A stretch of 64,000 nt of DNA from Streptomyces sp. DH5 (GTDB taxonomy: Bacteria; Actinomycetota; Actinomycetes; Streptomycetales; Streptomycetaceae): contig NZ_JAHWGP010000031.1 of assembly GCF_020873915.1 (NCBI RefSeq), positions 28,533 to 92,532 of the forward strand, in the 5' to 3' direction. Position 1 is the stretch's first letter; the number at the start of each line of letters is the position of its first letter. Below are positions 13,939 to 23,036 of this stretch, piece after piece. The position numbers were made by a program, and so were the translations under genes. The notes beneath the pieces were generated by a model that had not been told where the DNA came from, did not search any database, and worked only from the letters and a program-made list of their open reading frames with translations.

Positions 13939-16900
13939 GTGCGGGGCTACGAGAGCCAGGAGCGAGAGCCGGCGGCTGACGTCGACCACCTCTCTCGGTT
14001 CGAAGCCGAGATGAAGCGGCTGAAGACCGAGCGGGAAAAGGCGATCCAGCACGCCGAGGACCTCGGCTACCAGGTCGAGGTGCTGCGCGCCAAGCTGCAC
14101 GAGGCGCGGCGCACCATCATGTCCCGGCCCGCCTACGACGGCGGTGACATCGGCTACCAGGCCGAGCAGATGCTGCGCAGCGCGCAGATGCAGGCCGACC
14201 AGCTGCGCGCGGACGCCGAGCGGGAGCTGAGTCAGGCCCGGGCACAGACCCAGCGGATCCTGCAGGAGCACGCGGAGCAGGCGGCCCGGCTCCAGGCGGA
14301 GCTGCACCAGGAGGCGGTGACCCGGCGCCAGCAGCTCGACCAGGAGCTGGCGGAGCGCCGGCAGACCGTCGAGTCGCACGTCAACGAGAACGTGTCGTGG
14401 GCGGAGCAGCTGCGGGCCCGCACCGAGGAGCAGGCCCGCCGGCTCCTGGAGGAGACCCGCGCGGAGCGGGATCAGGCCCTGGCCGCCGCCCGCGCGGAGG
14501 CCGAACGGCTCACGTCCGAGGCCCGTCAGCGGCTGCAGAGCGAGGCCGAGTCGGCCCGCGCGGAGGCCGAGCAGTTGCTGCGCCGTGCCCGCGCGGACGC
14601 CGAGCGGCTGCTGAACGCCGCGTCGACGCAGGCGCAGGAGGCCACCGACCACGCCGAGCAGCTGCGGACGTCCACGGCGACCGAGTCGGAGTCGGCGCGC
14701 CGCGAGGCCCAGGAGCTCGCCAAGGCGGCCGAGCAGCGCATGGCGGAGGCCGAGACCTCGCTGCGCGAGGCGCGCTCCGAGGCGGAGAAGGTGCTCGCCG
14801 AGGCGAAGGAGGCCGCCGCCAAGGCCATCGCCTCCGCCGAGTCCGCCAACGAGACCCGCACGCGCACCGCCAAGGAGCAGGTGGCGCGACTGGTCAGCGA
14901 GGCCACCAAGGAGGCGGAGACCACCAAGGCGGACGCCGAGCAGCTGGTCGCCGACGCCCGCGCGGAGGCCGAGAAGATCGTCGCCGAGGCCGCCGAGAAG
15001 GCCCGCACGCTCACCGCGGAGGAGTCCGCCACCCAGCTCTCCAAGGCGGCCAGGACCGCCGAGGAGGTGCTCAACAAGGCGTCCGAGGACGCCAAGCAGA
15101 CCACGAAGGCGGCGGCCGAGGAGGCCGAGCGGATCCGCCGGGAGGCCGAGACCGAGGCAGACCGGCTGCGTGCGGAGGCGCACGACATCGCCGCGCAGCT
15201 CAAGGGCGCGGCGAAGGACGACACCAAGGAGTACCGCGCCAAGACCGTCGAGCTCCAGGAGGAGGCGCGCCGGCTGCGCGGCGAGGCGGAGCAGCTGCGC
15301 TCCGACGCGGTCGCCGAGGGCGAGAAGATCCGCGCGGAGGCCCGCAAGGAGGCCGTGGCGCAGATCGAGGAGGCGGCGAAGTCCGCCGAGGAACTGCTCG
15401 CCAAGGCGAAGGCGGACGCCGACGAACTGCGCTCCACCGCGCAGACGGACAGCGAGAAGGTCCGCACGGAGGCCATCGAGCGGGCCACGACGCTGCGCCG
15501 GCAGGCCGAGGAGACGCTGGAGCGCACCCGCAAGGAGGCCGAGCGGCACCGCGCGGAGGCCGCCGAGCAGGCGGACGCGCTCAAGGAGGACGCCGAGCGG
15601 GCCGCGCGCGAGCTGCGCGAGGAGACCGAGCGGGCCGTCGAGGACCGCCGCGCGGAGGCGGCCGCGGAACTGACGCGGCTGCACGCGGAGGCCGAGGAGC
15701 GGCTCGCCTCCGCCGAGCGGGCGCTGGGCGAGGCGCGCGAGGAGGCCGCCCGGATCCGCCGTGAGGCGTCCGAGGAGGGCGAGCGGCTGCGCACCGAGGC
15801 CGCCGAGCGGATCCGTACGCTGCGGCAGCAGGCGGAGGCCGAGGCCGAGCGGCTGCGGGACGAGGCCGCCGCGGACGCGTCGGCGTCCCGCGCGGAGGGC
15901 GAGTCCGTCGCCGTGCGGCTGCGGTCGGAGGCCGCGGCCGAGGCGGAGCGGCTGAAGGCGGAGGCGCAGGACAGCGCCGACCGGATGCGGGCGGAGGCGC
16001 AGGCCGCCGCCGAGCGGATCGGTGCGGAGGCGTCCGAGACGCTGGCCGCCGCGCAGGAGGAGGCCGCCCGGCGCCGCCGCGAGGCCGAGGAACTCCTCGG
16101 CGCGGCCCGGCAGGAGGCCGACCAGGAGCGCGGGCGGGCCCGCGAGCAGAGCGAGGAACTGCTGGCGTCGGCGCGCACGCGCGTCGAGGAGGCCCAGGCC
16201 GAGGCCGTACGGCTGGTCGAGGAGGCGGACCGGCGCGCCACGGAGATGGTGTCGGCGGCCGAGCAGCACGCGCAGCAGGTGCGGGACTCCGTCGCGGGCC
16301 TGCACGAGCAGGCGCAGGAGGAGATCGCCGGGCTGCGGTCCGCCGCCGACCACGCGGCGGAGCGTACGCGCCGTGAGGCGGAGGAGGAGGCGGACCGGGT
16401 CCGCGGCGACGCCTACGCGGAGCGGGAGCGGGCGAGCGAGGACGCGGGCCGGCTGCGGCGCGAGGCGCACGAGGAGACGGAGGCCGCCAAGACGCTGGCC
16501 GAGCGCACCGTGTCCGAGGCGGTCACGGAGGCCGAGCGGATCCGCGCGGAGGTGTCCGAGCACGCCCAGCGGCTGCGCACGGAGGCCTCCGACGCGATCG
16601 CGGAGGCCGAGCAGGCCGCCGCCCGCACCCGGGCGGACGCCCGGGAGGACGCCAACCGGATCCGTTCGGACGCGGCGACTCAGGCGGACACCCTCATCAC
16701 GGAGGCGCGCGCCGAGGCCGAGCGGCTCACCGAGGACACCATCACGGAGACCGACCGGCTGCGCACGGAGACGGTCGCCGAGGCCGAGCGGGTGCGGTCG
16801 GAGTCGGTCACCGAGGCCGAGCGGGTGCGGTCGGAGTCGGTCACCAAGGCCGAGAAGCTGATCGCGGACGCCGCCGGTGACGCCGAGCGGCTGCGGGCCG

Positions 16901-17853
16901 AGGCCGCGGAGGCGGTCGGATCGGCGCAGCAGCACGCGGAGCGGGTCCGGCAGGAGGCCGAGCGGGTCAAGTCGGACGCGGAGTCGCAGGCCGAGCGGAT
17001 GGTGTCCACCGCCCGCGAGGAGGCCGAGCGGACGCTGGACGAGGCCCGCAAGGAGGCCAACAAGCGGCGCTCGGAGGCGGCGGAGCAGGTCGACACGCTC
17101 ATCACGGAGACCACCGCCGAGGCGGACAAGCTGCTCACCGATGCGCAGCAGCAGGCTCAGAAGGCGACCGCGGACGCGGAGTCGCAGGCGGACACGATGG
17201 TCGGCGCGGCCCGCACCGAGGCGGAGCGGCTGTTGGCCGAGGCGCGCGTCGACGGCAACTCGCTGGTGGAGAAGGCCCGCAGGGACGCGGACGAGCTGCT
17301 GATCGGTGCGCGCCGGGACGCGACGCAGATCAGGGAGCGCGCCGAGGAACTGCGCGACCGCCTCACCGGTGAGATCGAGGAGCTGCACGAGCGGGCCCGC
17401 CGTGAGGCGGCCGACACGATGAAGTCCACGGGCGACCGCTGCGACGCGCTCATCAAGGCGGCCGAGGAGCAGCTGGCCAAGGCGGAGGCGAAGGCCAAGG
17501 AGATCGTCTCCGAGGCCAACTCCGAGGCGGGCAAGGTGCGCATCGCCGCGGTGAAGAAGGCCGAGGGTCTGCTGAAGGAGGCGGAGCAGAAGAAGGCCTC
17601 CCTGGTCAGGGAGGCCGAGGAGCTGAAGGCCGAGGCGGTCCGCGAGGCGCGGCGCACGGTCGAGGAGGGCAAGCGCGAGCTGGAGGTGCTCGTGCGGCGT
17701 CGGGAGGACATCAACGCGGAGATCTCCCGCGTGCAGGACGTCCTGGAGGCGCTGGGGTCCCTGGAGGCACCGATGGGCGGCAAGGAGAACGGGGTCAAGG
17801 CGAGGGCTTCGGCAGGGGCTACCCGTACGGGTGGCAAGTCATCCGATAGCTAG
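13939..17853 (+). CDS. scy: Scy, coiled-coil polarity scaffold
   Basis: A very long (about 1304 aa) almost uninterrupted coiled coil, matching S. coelicolor Scy (SCO5397), the hyphal-tip organiser that works with DivIVA, FilP and ParA. The N-terminus (DVDHLSRFEAEMKRLKTEREKA, then DLGYQVEVLRAKLHEAR) is DivIVA-like. The rest is Ala/Glu/Arg-rich with 11-residue (hendecad) periodicity, for example repeated EAERLRxEAxxxA. A perfect tandem 33-bp duplication at 16780-16845 encodes EAERVRSESVT twice. The start is taken as GTG 13939 (VRGYESQERE) because GGATGGGA precedes it; the frame is open from TTG 13888. No TM segments. The antisense strand also has a long open frame, a codon-bias artefact. Confidence 0.92.
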   Translation: MRGYESQEREPAADVDHLSRFEAEMKRLKTEREKAIQHAEDLGYQVEVLRAKLHEARRTIMSRPAYDGGDIGYQAEQMLRSAQMQADQLRADAERELSQARAQTQRILQEHAEQAARLQAELHQEAVTRRQQLDQELAERRQTVESHVNENVSWAEQLRARTEEQARRLLEETRAERDQALAAARAEAERLTSEARQRLQSEAESARAEAEQLLRRARADAERLLNAASTQAQEATDHAEQLRTSTATESESARREAQELAKAAEQRMAEAETSLREARSEAEKVLAEAKEAAAKAIASAESANETRTRTAKEQVARLVSEATKEAETTKADAEQLVADARAEAEKIVAEAAEKARTLTAEESATQLSKAARTAEEVLNKASEDAKQTTKAAAEEAERIRREAETEADRLRAEAHDIAAQLKGAAKDDTKEYRAKTVELQEEARRLRGEAEQLRSDAVAEGEKIRAEARKEAVAQIEEAAKSAEELLAKAKADADELRSTAQTDSEKVRTEAIERATTLRRQAEETLERTRKEAERHRAEAAEQADALKEDAERAARELREETERAVEDRRAEAAAELTRLHAEAEERLASAERALGEAREEAARIRREASEEGERLRTEAAERIRTLRQQAEAEAERLRDEAAADASASRAEGESVAVRLRSEAAAEAERLKAEAQDSADRMRAEAQAAAERIGAEASETLAAAQEEAARRRREAEELLGAARQEADQERGRAREQSEELLASARTRVEEAQAEAVRLVEEADRRATEMVSAAEQHAQQVRDSVAGLHEQAQEEIAGLRSAADHAAERTRREAEEEADRVRGDAYAERERASEDAGRLRREAHEETEAAKTLAERTVSEAVTEAERIRAEVSEHAQRLRTEASDAIAEAEQAAARTRADAREDANRIRSDAATQADTLITEARAEAERLTEDTITETDRLRTETVAEAERVRSESVTEAERVRSESVTKAEKLIADAAGDAERLRAEAAEAVGSAQQHAERVRQEAERVKSDAESQAERMVSTAREEAERTLDEARKEANKRRSEAAEQVDTLITETTAEADKLLTDAQQQAQKATADAESQADTMVGAARTEAERLLAEARVDGNSLVEKARRDADELLIGARRDATQIRERAEELRDRLTGEIEELHERARREAADTMKSTGDRCDALIKAAEEQLAKAEAKAKEIVSEANSEAGKVRIAAVKKAEGLLKEAEQKKASLVREAEELKAEAVREARRTVEEGKRELEVLVRRREDINAEISRVQDVLEALGSLEAPMGGKENGVKARASAGATRTGGKSSDS
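16780..16845 (+). repeat. perfect tandem 33-bp repeat inside scy
   Basis: The 33-bp unit at 16780-16812 is repeated exactly at 16813-16845. Each copy encodes one hendecad, EAERVRSESVT, so the duplication adds exactly one coiled-coil repeat without disturbing phase. Confidence 0.9.
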
Positions 17854-17990
17854 CAAAGCGGGCGAAACCCTCTGTACGGTGAGGGCTTTGACCACGGCTT
17901 TGGCAAGGCTTCCAGCGGCGCGCCACCCAAAAGGGGTGTCATTCTGCATATCAAACGTGCATCCGCTCGATGACACACCGCATTGGCGCC

Positions 17991-17996
17991 TAGGAT
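17991..17996 (+). promoter_or_regulatory. candidate filP promoter -10
   Basis: TAGGAT at 17991-17996 fits the TAnnnT -10 consensus, with GATGAC at 17969-17974 as a possible -35 (16-bp spacer). It lies 41 nt before the filP ATG. Between scy and filP there is also a CCCTC...GAGGG hairpin with flanking A and T runs near 17867-17890, which may attenuate read-through from scy. Confidence 0.4.
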
Positions 17997-18037
17997 TCCC
18001 TCTATCACCTCACCCGGTCTCTTTCGACAGGAACCCC

Positions 18038-18976
18038 ATGAGCGACACTTCCCCCTACGGCTTCGAGCATGTGCGGCGTGGGTACGACCGCGCTCAGGTG
18101 GACGAGTACATTTCCAAGGTTCTCTCCGACCGTGACAGCGCTCTCGCCCGCATCACCGCTCTGGAAAAGCGCATCGAGGAACTCCACCTCGAGACGCAGA
18201 ACGCCCAGGCCCAGGTCAATGACGCCGAGCCGTCGTACGCGGGTCTCGGTGCGCGTGTGGAGAAGATCCTCCGCCTCGCCGAGGAGGAGGCCAAGGACCT
18301 GCGTGACGAGGCCCGCCGCGCGGCGGAGCAGCACCGCGAGCTCGCCGAGTCGGCCGCCCAGCAGGTGCGCAACGACGCCGAGTCGTACGCCTCCGAGCGC
18401 AAGGCGAAGGCCGAGGACGAGGGCGTCCGGATCGTCGAGAAGGCCAAGGGCGAGGCGTCCCAGCTGCGTTCCGAGGCGCAGAAGGACGCGCAGTCCAAGC
18501 GCGAGGAGGCGGACGCCCTCTTCGAGGAGACCCGCGCCAAGGCCGCGCAGGCCGCCGCCGACTTCGAGACGAACCTCGCCAAGCGGCGCGAGCAGTCCGA
18601 GCGCGACCTGGCCTCGCGTCAGGCGAAGGCCGAGAAGCGTCTCGCGGAGATCGAGCACCGCGCGGAGCAGCTGCGTCTGGAGGCCGAGAAGCTGCGCACC
18701 GACGCCGAGCGCCGCGCCCGCCAGACGGTGGAGACCGCGCAGCGCCAGGCCGAGGACATCGTGGCCGACGCCAACGCCAAGGCGGACCGCATCCGTTCGG
18801 AGTCCGAGCGCGAGCTCGCGGCGCTGACCAACCGCCGCGACTCCATCAACGCCCAGCTCACCAACGTCCGCGAGATGCTGGCGACGCTCACGGGGGCGGC
18901 GGTGGCCGCGACCGGCGCGCCGGCCACCGAGGACGAGCCGATCTCCCGCGGGGTTCCGGCCCAGCAGTCCCGGTAG
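18038..18976 (+). CDS. filP: FilP, coiled-coil intermediate-filament-like protein
   Basis: A 312-aa coiled-coil protein matching S. coelicolor FilP (SCO5396), which forms filament networks behind the hyphal tip and interacts with DivIVA and Scy. The DivIVA-like N-terminus is GFEHVRRGYDRAQVDEYISKVL (about 7-28). A first coil is near 30-60, a short break at NDAEPSYAGLGARVEKIL follows, then a long Ala/Glu/Arg rod to about 280 and a variable tail. The start ATG 18038 has ACAGGA upstream. It follows scy by 184 bp and is followed by a strong terminator. The paired arrangement with scy is the standard one in streptomycetes. Confidence 0.93.
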   Translation: MSDTSPYGFEHVRRGYDRAQVDEYISKVLSDRDSALARITALEKRIEELHLETQNAQAQVNDAEPSYAGLGARVEKILRLAEEEAKDLRDEARRAAEQHRELAESAAQQVRNDAESYASERKAKAEDEGVRIVEKAKGEASQLRSEAQKDAQSKREEADALFEETRAKAAQAAADFETNLAKRREQSERDLASRQAKAEKRLAEIEHRAEQLRLEAEKLRTDAERRARQTVETAQRQAEDIVADANAKADRIRSESERELAALTNRRDSINAQLTNVREMLATLTGAAVAATGAPATEDEPISRGVPAQQSR

Positions 18977-19008
18977 GACCGCCGCCGCACGGCGACCGCG
19001 CGGCGGCG

Positions 19009-19040
19009 AAGCCCCCTGCCACTGCGGTGGCAGGGGGCTT
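19009..19040 (+). terminator. filP terminator
   Basis: Perfect 14-bp arms at 19009-19022 and 19027-19040 enclose a TGCG loop, with flanking AA/TT. It is one of the strongest intrinsic terminators in the window. Confidence 0.88.
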
Positions 19041-19062
19041 TGTCCCGTTCTAGCGTGGCCGC

Positions 19063-20016
19063 ATGATCGAGCTCGAGGCGCTGACCAAGCGGTACGGCGA
19101 GAAGGTGGCGGTCGACGGTCTGACCTTCACCGTCAGGCCGGGCATCGTCACCGGCTTCCTCGGTCCGAACGGCGCAGGCAAGTCGACGACCATGCGGATG
19201 ATCCTGGGCCTGGACCACCCGACCGCCGGGGACGTGCGGATCGACGGCACGCACTACCACCGCCTCAAGGAGCCGCTGACCCGCATCGGCGCCCTGCTCG
19301 AGGCGAAGGCGATGCACCCGGGCCGCAGCGCCCACAACCATCTGCTGTGCCTCGCCCAGAGCAACGGCATCCCGCCGCGCCGGGTGCACGAGGTGCTGGA
19401 CGCGGTCGGGCTGACGGCGGTGGCGCGGAAGAAGGCCAAGGGGTTCTCGCTCGGCATGGGCCAGCGGCTCGGCATCGCCGCCGCGCTGCTCGGCGACCCG
19501 CGGATCCTGATGTTCGACGAGCCGGTCAACGGGCTCGACCCCGAGGGCATCCACTGGATCCGCACGCTGATGAAGTCGCTCGCCGCCCAGGGCCGTACGG
19601 TCTTCGTCTCCTCCCATCTGATGAGCGAGATGGCGCTGACCGCCGACCACCTGGTCGTCATCGGCCAGGGCAGGCTGCTCGCCGACACCTCGATGGCCGA
19701 GTTCATCGAGCGCAACTCCCGCTCCTGGGTCCGGGTGCGCAGCCCGCAGCACGAGCGCCTGCTGGACTCGCTGCACCGGGCCGGTGTCACCGCGGTCGTC
19801 AGCGGCGACGGTGCGCTGGAGGTGGACGGTTCCCAGGCCGAGCGGATCGGGGAGCTGGCGGCCCGGGACCGGATCGTGCTGCACGAGCTGAGCCCGCAGC
19901 AGGCCTCACTGGAGGAGGCGTTCATGCGGTTGACCGCGGAGTCGGTGGAGTACCACTCCCACTCCGGCACCCCCCTGCCCCCGCAAGCGTGGGGCGAGGG
20001 CTGGAAGAAGGGCTGA
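19063..20016 (+). CDS. ABC transporter ATP-binding protein 1
   Basis: A 317-aa ATPase of the bacitracin/multidrug export type. Walker A is GPNGAGKST (34-42), the signature is SLGMGQR rather than LSGGQ, and Walker B with the catalytic Glu is in LMFDEPVNGLDP. The start is ATG 19063; TAGCGT at 19051-19056 lies 6 nt upstream, so the message may be leaderless. The permease gene begins 2 bp after its stop. Substrate unknown. The C-terminal region (after residue 220) is an accessory domain also present in the second ATPase at 20913, with which it shares long identical stretches. Confidence 0.92.
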   Translation: MIELEALTKRYGEKVAVDGLTFTVRPGIVTGFLGPNGAGKSTTMRMILGLDHPTAGDVRIDGTHYHRLKEPLTRIGALLEAKAMHPGRSAHNHLLCLAQSNGIPPRRVHEVLDAVGLTAVARKKAKGFSLGMGQRLGIAAALLGDPRILMFDEPVNGLDPEGIHWIRTLMKSLAAQGRTVFVSSHLMSEMALTADHLVVIGQGRLLADTSMAEFIERNSRSWVRVRSPQHERLLDSLHRAGVTAVVSGDGALEVDGSQAERIGELAARDRIVLHELSPQQASLEEAFMRLTAESVEYHSHSGTPLPPQAWGEGWKKG

Positions 20017-20018
20017 GC

Positions 20019-20792
20019 ATGGCGGTGACGCAGGTCGTACGGTCGGAGTGGACCAAGATCCGGTCGGTGGCGTCCACGGTGTGGACGCTCTCGTTGGCGG
20101 TGGTCGTCACCATCGCGCTCGGGATGCTGATCTCGGCGCTGTCGAAGGCCGAGTTCGACTCGCTGGGCGAGCGGGACCGGCTCTCCTTCGACCCGACCTT
20201 CATCAGCTTCGCGGGGATGAGTCTCGGCCAGCTCGCCATGATCGTGTTCGGGGTGCTCGTGGTGTCGAACGAGTACAGCACCGGCATGATCCGCGCCTCG
20301 CTGGCCGCCGTGCCGCAGCGCGGCACCTTCCTGTTCAGCAAGCTCGCGGTGGCCACCGCGCTCGCCCTCGTCGTCGCCATGGCCACCAGCTTCGCCGCCT
20401 TCTTCCTGGGCCAGGCGATGCTCGGCGAGCACAAGGCGTCCATCGACGACCCCGGTGTGCTGCGCGCGGTCATCGGCGGCGGCCTCTACATGACGCTGAT
20501 CGCGCTGTTCTCCATGGGGGTCGCCGTGATGCTGCGCTCGCCGATGCTGTCGCTGGGCATCCTGATGCCCTTCTTCTTCCTGATCTCCAACATCCTCGGC
20601 AACGTGGACGCCACGAAGAAGGTCGGCCGGTTCCTGCCCGACCAGGCCGGCAGCAAGATCATGCAGGTGGTCACGCCCGTCGACGACGACACCCCGTACG
20701 GGCCCTGGGGCGGCCTGGGGATCATGGTGCTGTGGGTGATCGCCGCGCTGGCCGGCGGCTACGTGCTGCTGAGGCGGCGCGACGCCCAGTGA
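20019..20792 (+). CDS. ABC transporter permease 1
   Basis: A 257-aa ABC-2 type permease with six predicted TM segments, at about 18-42, 62-84, 105-130, 148-170, 176-196 and 228-250. It begins VVRSEWTKIRSVASTVWTL, the conserved amphipathic N-terminal helix of this permease group, and ends in positively charged RRRDAQ. The start is ATG 20019, 2 bp after the upstream stop. It pairs with the ATPase at 19063. The same EWTKI(R/K)S motif opens permease 2 at 22148. Substrate cannot be read from sequence. Confidence 0.9.
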   Translation: MAVTQVVRSEWTKIRSVASTVWTLSLAVVVTIALGMLISALSKAEFDSLGERDRLSFDPTFISFAGMSLGQLAMIVFGVLVVSNEYSTGMIRASLAAVPQRGTFLFSKLAVATALALVVAMATSFAAFFLGQAMLGEHKASIDDPGVLRAVIGGGLYMTLIALFSMGVAVMLRSPMLSLGILMPFFFLISNILGNVDATKKVGRFLPDQAGSKIMQVVTPVDDDTPYGPWGGLGIMVLWVIAALAGGYVLLRRRDAQ

Positions 20793-20804
20793 GCGGCTTC
20801 CCGG

Positions 20805-20823
20805 GGCCGGATTTTACCCGGCC
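20805..20823 (+). terminator. hairpin between the two ABC transporter pairs
   Basis: Six-base arms at 20805-20810 and 20818-20823 (GGCCGG/CCGGCC) flank an AT-rich loop (ATTTTAC). It lies just after the first permease and could terminate or attenuate transcription into the second pair. Confidence 0.45.
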
Positions 20824-20912
20824 TTGGGCGGAACCGTCAGCGCCCCGATATCCTCCTAACCCTTACGGGGGCGTGTGCCCCGCTGTCCTGAACCTTTCGA
20901 TGGGTGCGGAGC

Positions 20913-22151
20913 ATGATCGAGGCAGTCGGCCTGACCAAGCGGTACGGCGACAAGACCGCTGTGTACAACCTTTCCTTCCAGGTGCGCCCCGGCGCCGTCA
21001 CCGGGTTCCTGGGCCCGAACGGCTCGGGCAAGTCGACGACCATGCGGATGATCCTCGGTCTGGACAACCCGAGTGCCGGCCGGGTCACGATCGGCGGCTT
21101 CCCCTACCGCAAGCTGCCCAACGCACCCCGTCAGGTCGGCGCACTGCTGGACGCCAAGGCGGTACACGGGGGCCGCAGCGCCCGCAACCACCTGCTGAGC
21201 CTGGCCCAGCTGTCGGGCATCCCGGCCCGGCGCGTGGACGAGGTGCTGGGCGTGGTGGGTCTGCACGACGTGGCGCGCAGGCGGTCCAAGGGCTTCTCCC
21301 TGGGCATGGGCCAGCGGCTCGGCATCGCCGCCGCGCTGCTCGGCGACCCCCAGGTGCTGCTCTTCGACGAGCCCGTCAACGGCCTCGACCCCGAGGGCAT
21401 CCTGTGGGTCCGCAACCTGATGAAGTCGCTCGCCGCGGAGGGCCGCACGGTCTTCGTCTCCTCCCACCTGATGAGCGAGATGGCGCTGACCGCCGACCAC
21501 CTCATCGTGATCGGCCGCGGGCAGCTGATGGCCGACATGAGCGTGAAGGACTTCATCTCCGCCAACTCCGCCGACTTCGCGCGCGTGCGCACCCCGGACA
21601 CCGAACCGCAGCAGCGGGAGAAGCTGTCCGCCGCGATCACCGAGGCCGGCGGCCATGTGCTGCCGGAGCAGGACGGCGGGCTGCGGGTGACCGGACTGCC
21701 GCTGCCGCGCATCAGCGACATCGCCCACGACAACGACGTACGGCTGTGGGAGCTGTCGCCGCACCAGGCCTCGCTGGAGGAGGCCTACATGCGGATGACG
21801 CAGGACGCCGTCGACTACCGCTCGACCATCGACCAGAAGGCAGGGCTACAGCAGCAGCTGCCGCCCGGCGCGCAGCCGCCGGCGCCGGTTCCGGGACAGG
21901 GCCAGCCCGGCTGGTACGCGCCCCCGCCGCCGCAGCAGGGCGGGCAGCCCTTCGCGCCGCCGCAGGGCCCGCCGCCGCAGGGCCCGCCGGGGCAGGCCCC
22001 CGCGGGCCCCTACGGCGCTCCCGGGACGGCTCCGGGTGCCCCCGCCGCCAACCCGTACGCGCAGCCGGCCCCCCAGGCGCCCCCGGCTCCGGCCGCCGCT
22101 CCCCCGTCCGCTCCCGCCGCCGACATGACCAAGCCCGAGGACGCCCGATGA
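20913..22151 (+). CDS. ABC transporter ATP-binding protein 2, Pro/Gln-rich tail
   Basis: A 412-aa ATPase closely related to the one at 19063. Walker A is GPNGSGKST (34-42), the signature is SLGMGQR, and Walker B is LLFDEPVNGLDP. After about residue 305 it carries a roughly 105-residue Pro/Gln/Ala/Gly-rich tail (PPPPQQGGQPFAPPQG and similar) not present in the first copy. The start ATG 20913 is chosen because it aligns exactly with ATPase 1 (MIE..GLTKRYG); GTG 20904 is an alternative. The stop overlaps the next ATG as ATGA. The tail may be disordered or interact with membrane partners (inference). Confidence 0.9.
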   Translation: MIEAVGLTKRYGDKTAVYNLSFQVRPGAVTGFLGPNGSGKSTTMRMILGLDNPSAGRVTIGGFPYRKLPNAPRQVGALLDAKAVHGGRSARNHLLSLAQLSGIPARRVDEVLGVVGLHDVARRRSKGFSLGMGQRLGIAAALLGDPQVLLFDEPVNGLDPEGILWVRNLMKSLAAEGRTVFVSSHLMSEMALTADHLIVIGRGQLMADMSVKDFISANSADFARVRTPDTEPQQREKLSAAITEAGGHVLPEQDGGLRVTGLPLPRISDIAHDNDVRLWELSPHQASLEEAYMRMTQDAVDYRSTIDQKAGLQQQLPPGAQPPAPVPGQGQPGWYAPPPPQQGGQPFAPPQGPPPQGPPGQAPAGPYGAPGTAPGAPAANPYAQPAPQAPPAPAAAPPSAPAADMTKPEDAR

Positions 22152-23020
22152 GCACGCCCCCGCCCCCGATGCCGCAGAACGCCGCACCCGAATGGCAGGC
22201 GGCCCCCGGCCATCCCCAGCCCGGCTACACCTCGCCGATCCCGGTGGTGCGCACGCACTTCGGGCACGCGATCACCTCCGAGTGGACGAAGATCAAGTCC
22301 GTGCGCTCCACGATGTGGACGCTGGGCGTGTTCGTGCTGCTGGTGCTCGGCATCGGCCTGCTGGCCGGTGTGGTCGTCACGAGCTCCGAGCCCGACCTGG
22401 GCGGCGAGAGCCCGCTGTCCCTCGGCTTCTTCGGGCTGCTGCTGGGCGGCATGTGCATCATCACGCTGGGCGTGCTGACCACCGCCTCGGAGTACGGCAC
22501 CGGCATGATCCGCACCACGATGGTCGCCTGTCCCACGCGTGGACGGGTGCTGCTGGCGAAGGCCCTGGTGTTCTTCCTGCTGGCCTTCGTCGTGACCCTG
22601 GTGTGCGCCACGCTGATCGGCCTGCTGCACGTGTCCCTGCTGGAGGAGCACAACGCCAAGGACCCCTCCGGCGAGGAGTGGCTGAAGGGCACGGTCGGCG
22701 TCTCGCTCTACGTGGCGCTGCTCGGCACGCTGTCACTGGCGGTCGGGTCGGTCATCCGGCACTCGGCGGGCGCCATCACCATCATGATCGGCGCCGTGCT
22801 CGCCCCGCTGGTGATCGCGCTGTTCATGTTCTCGTCCTCGCTCCGGGACGTTCAGCAGGCGCTGTTCGAGTACTCCATCCCGAACCAGATGAGCATCTTC
22901 TACGCCAACTCCCTGAGCGATTCGGGCCCGTCGGGCTGGGACCCCCTCTGGATCATGCTGGTCGTCACCGGTGCCGCGCTCGGCGGCGCCTTCGCCCTGC
23001 TGGAGAACCGGGACGTCTAG
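22148..23020 (+). CDS. ABC transporter permease 2, Pro-rich N-terminus
   Basis: A 290-aa ABC-2 type permease with six predicted TM segments (about 57-78, 95-117, 140-166, 185-207, 213-236 and 265-285). The first 40 residues are cytoplasmic, Pro/Gln-rich (STPPPPMPQN), echoing the tail of the partner ATPase. The conserved opener is SEWTKIKSVRSTMWTL. The start ATG at 22148 overlaps the ATPase TGA (ATGA), so the two are translationally coupled. A hairpin at 23008-23030 spans its stop. Substrate unknown. Confidence 0.9.
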   Translation: MSTPPPPMPQNAAPEWQAAPGHPQPGYTSPIPVVRTHFGHAITSEWTKIKSVRSTMWTLGVFVLLVLGIGLLAGVVVTSSEPDLGGESPLSLGFFGLLLGGMCIITLGVLTTASEYGTGMIRTTMVACPTRGRVLLAKALVFFLLAFVVTLVCATLIGLLHVSLLEEHNAKDPSGEEWLKGTVGVSLYVALLGTLSLAVGSVIRHSAGAITIMIGAVLAPLVIALFMFSSSLRDVQQALFEYSIPNQMSIFYANSLSDSGPSGWDPLWIMLVVTGAALGGAFALLENRDV

Positions 23021-23030
23021 CCCGTCCCGG
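23008..23030. terminator. hairpin at end of permease 2
   Basis: Eight-base arms at 23008-23015 and 23023-23030 enclose a 7-nt loop that includes the TAG stop. The gene beyond is convergent, so the hairpin may act on both sides. Confidence 0.55.
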
Positions 23031-23036
23031 GGCAGT

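Noticed and set aside
13441-17388. 1315-aa antisense frame covering scy
   Set aside because: Its composition (Leu/Gly/Arg repeats) is exactly what the reverse complement of the Ala/Glu/Arg hendecad codons produces. No start signal or family.
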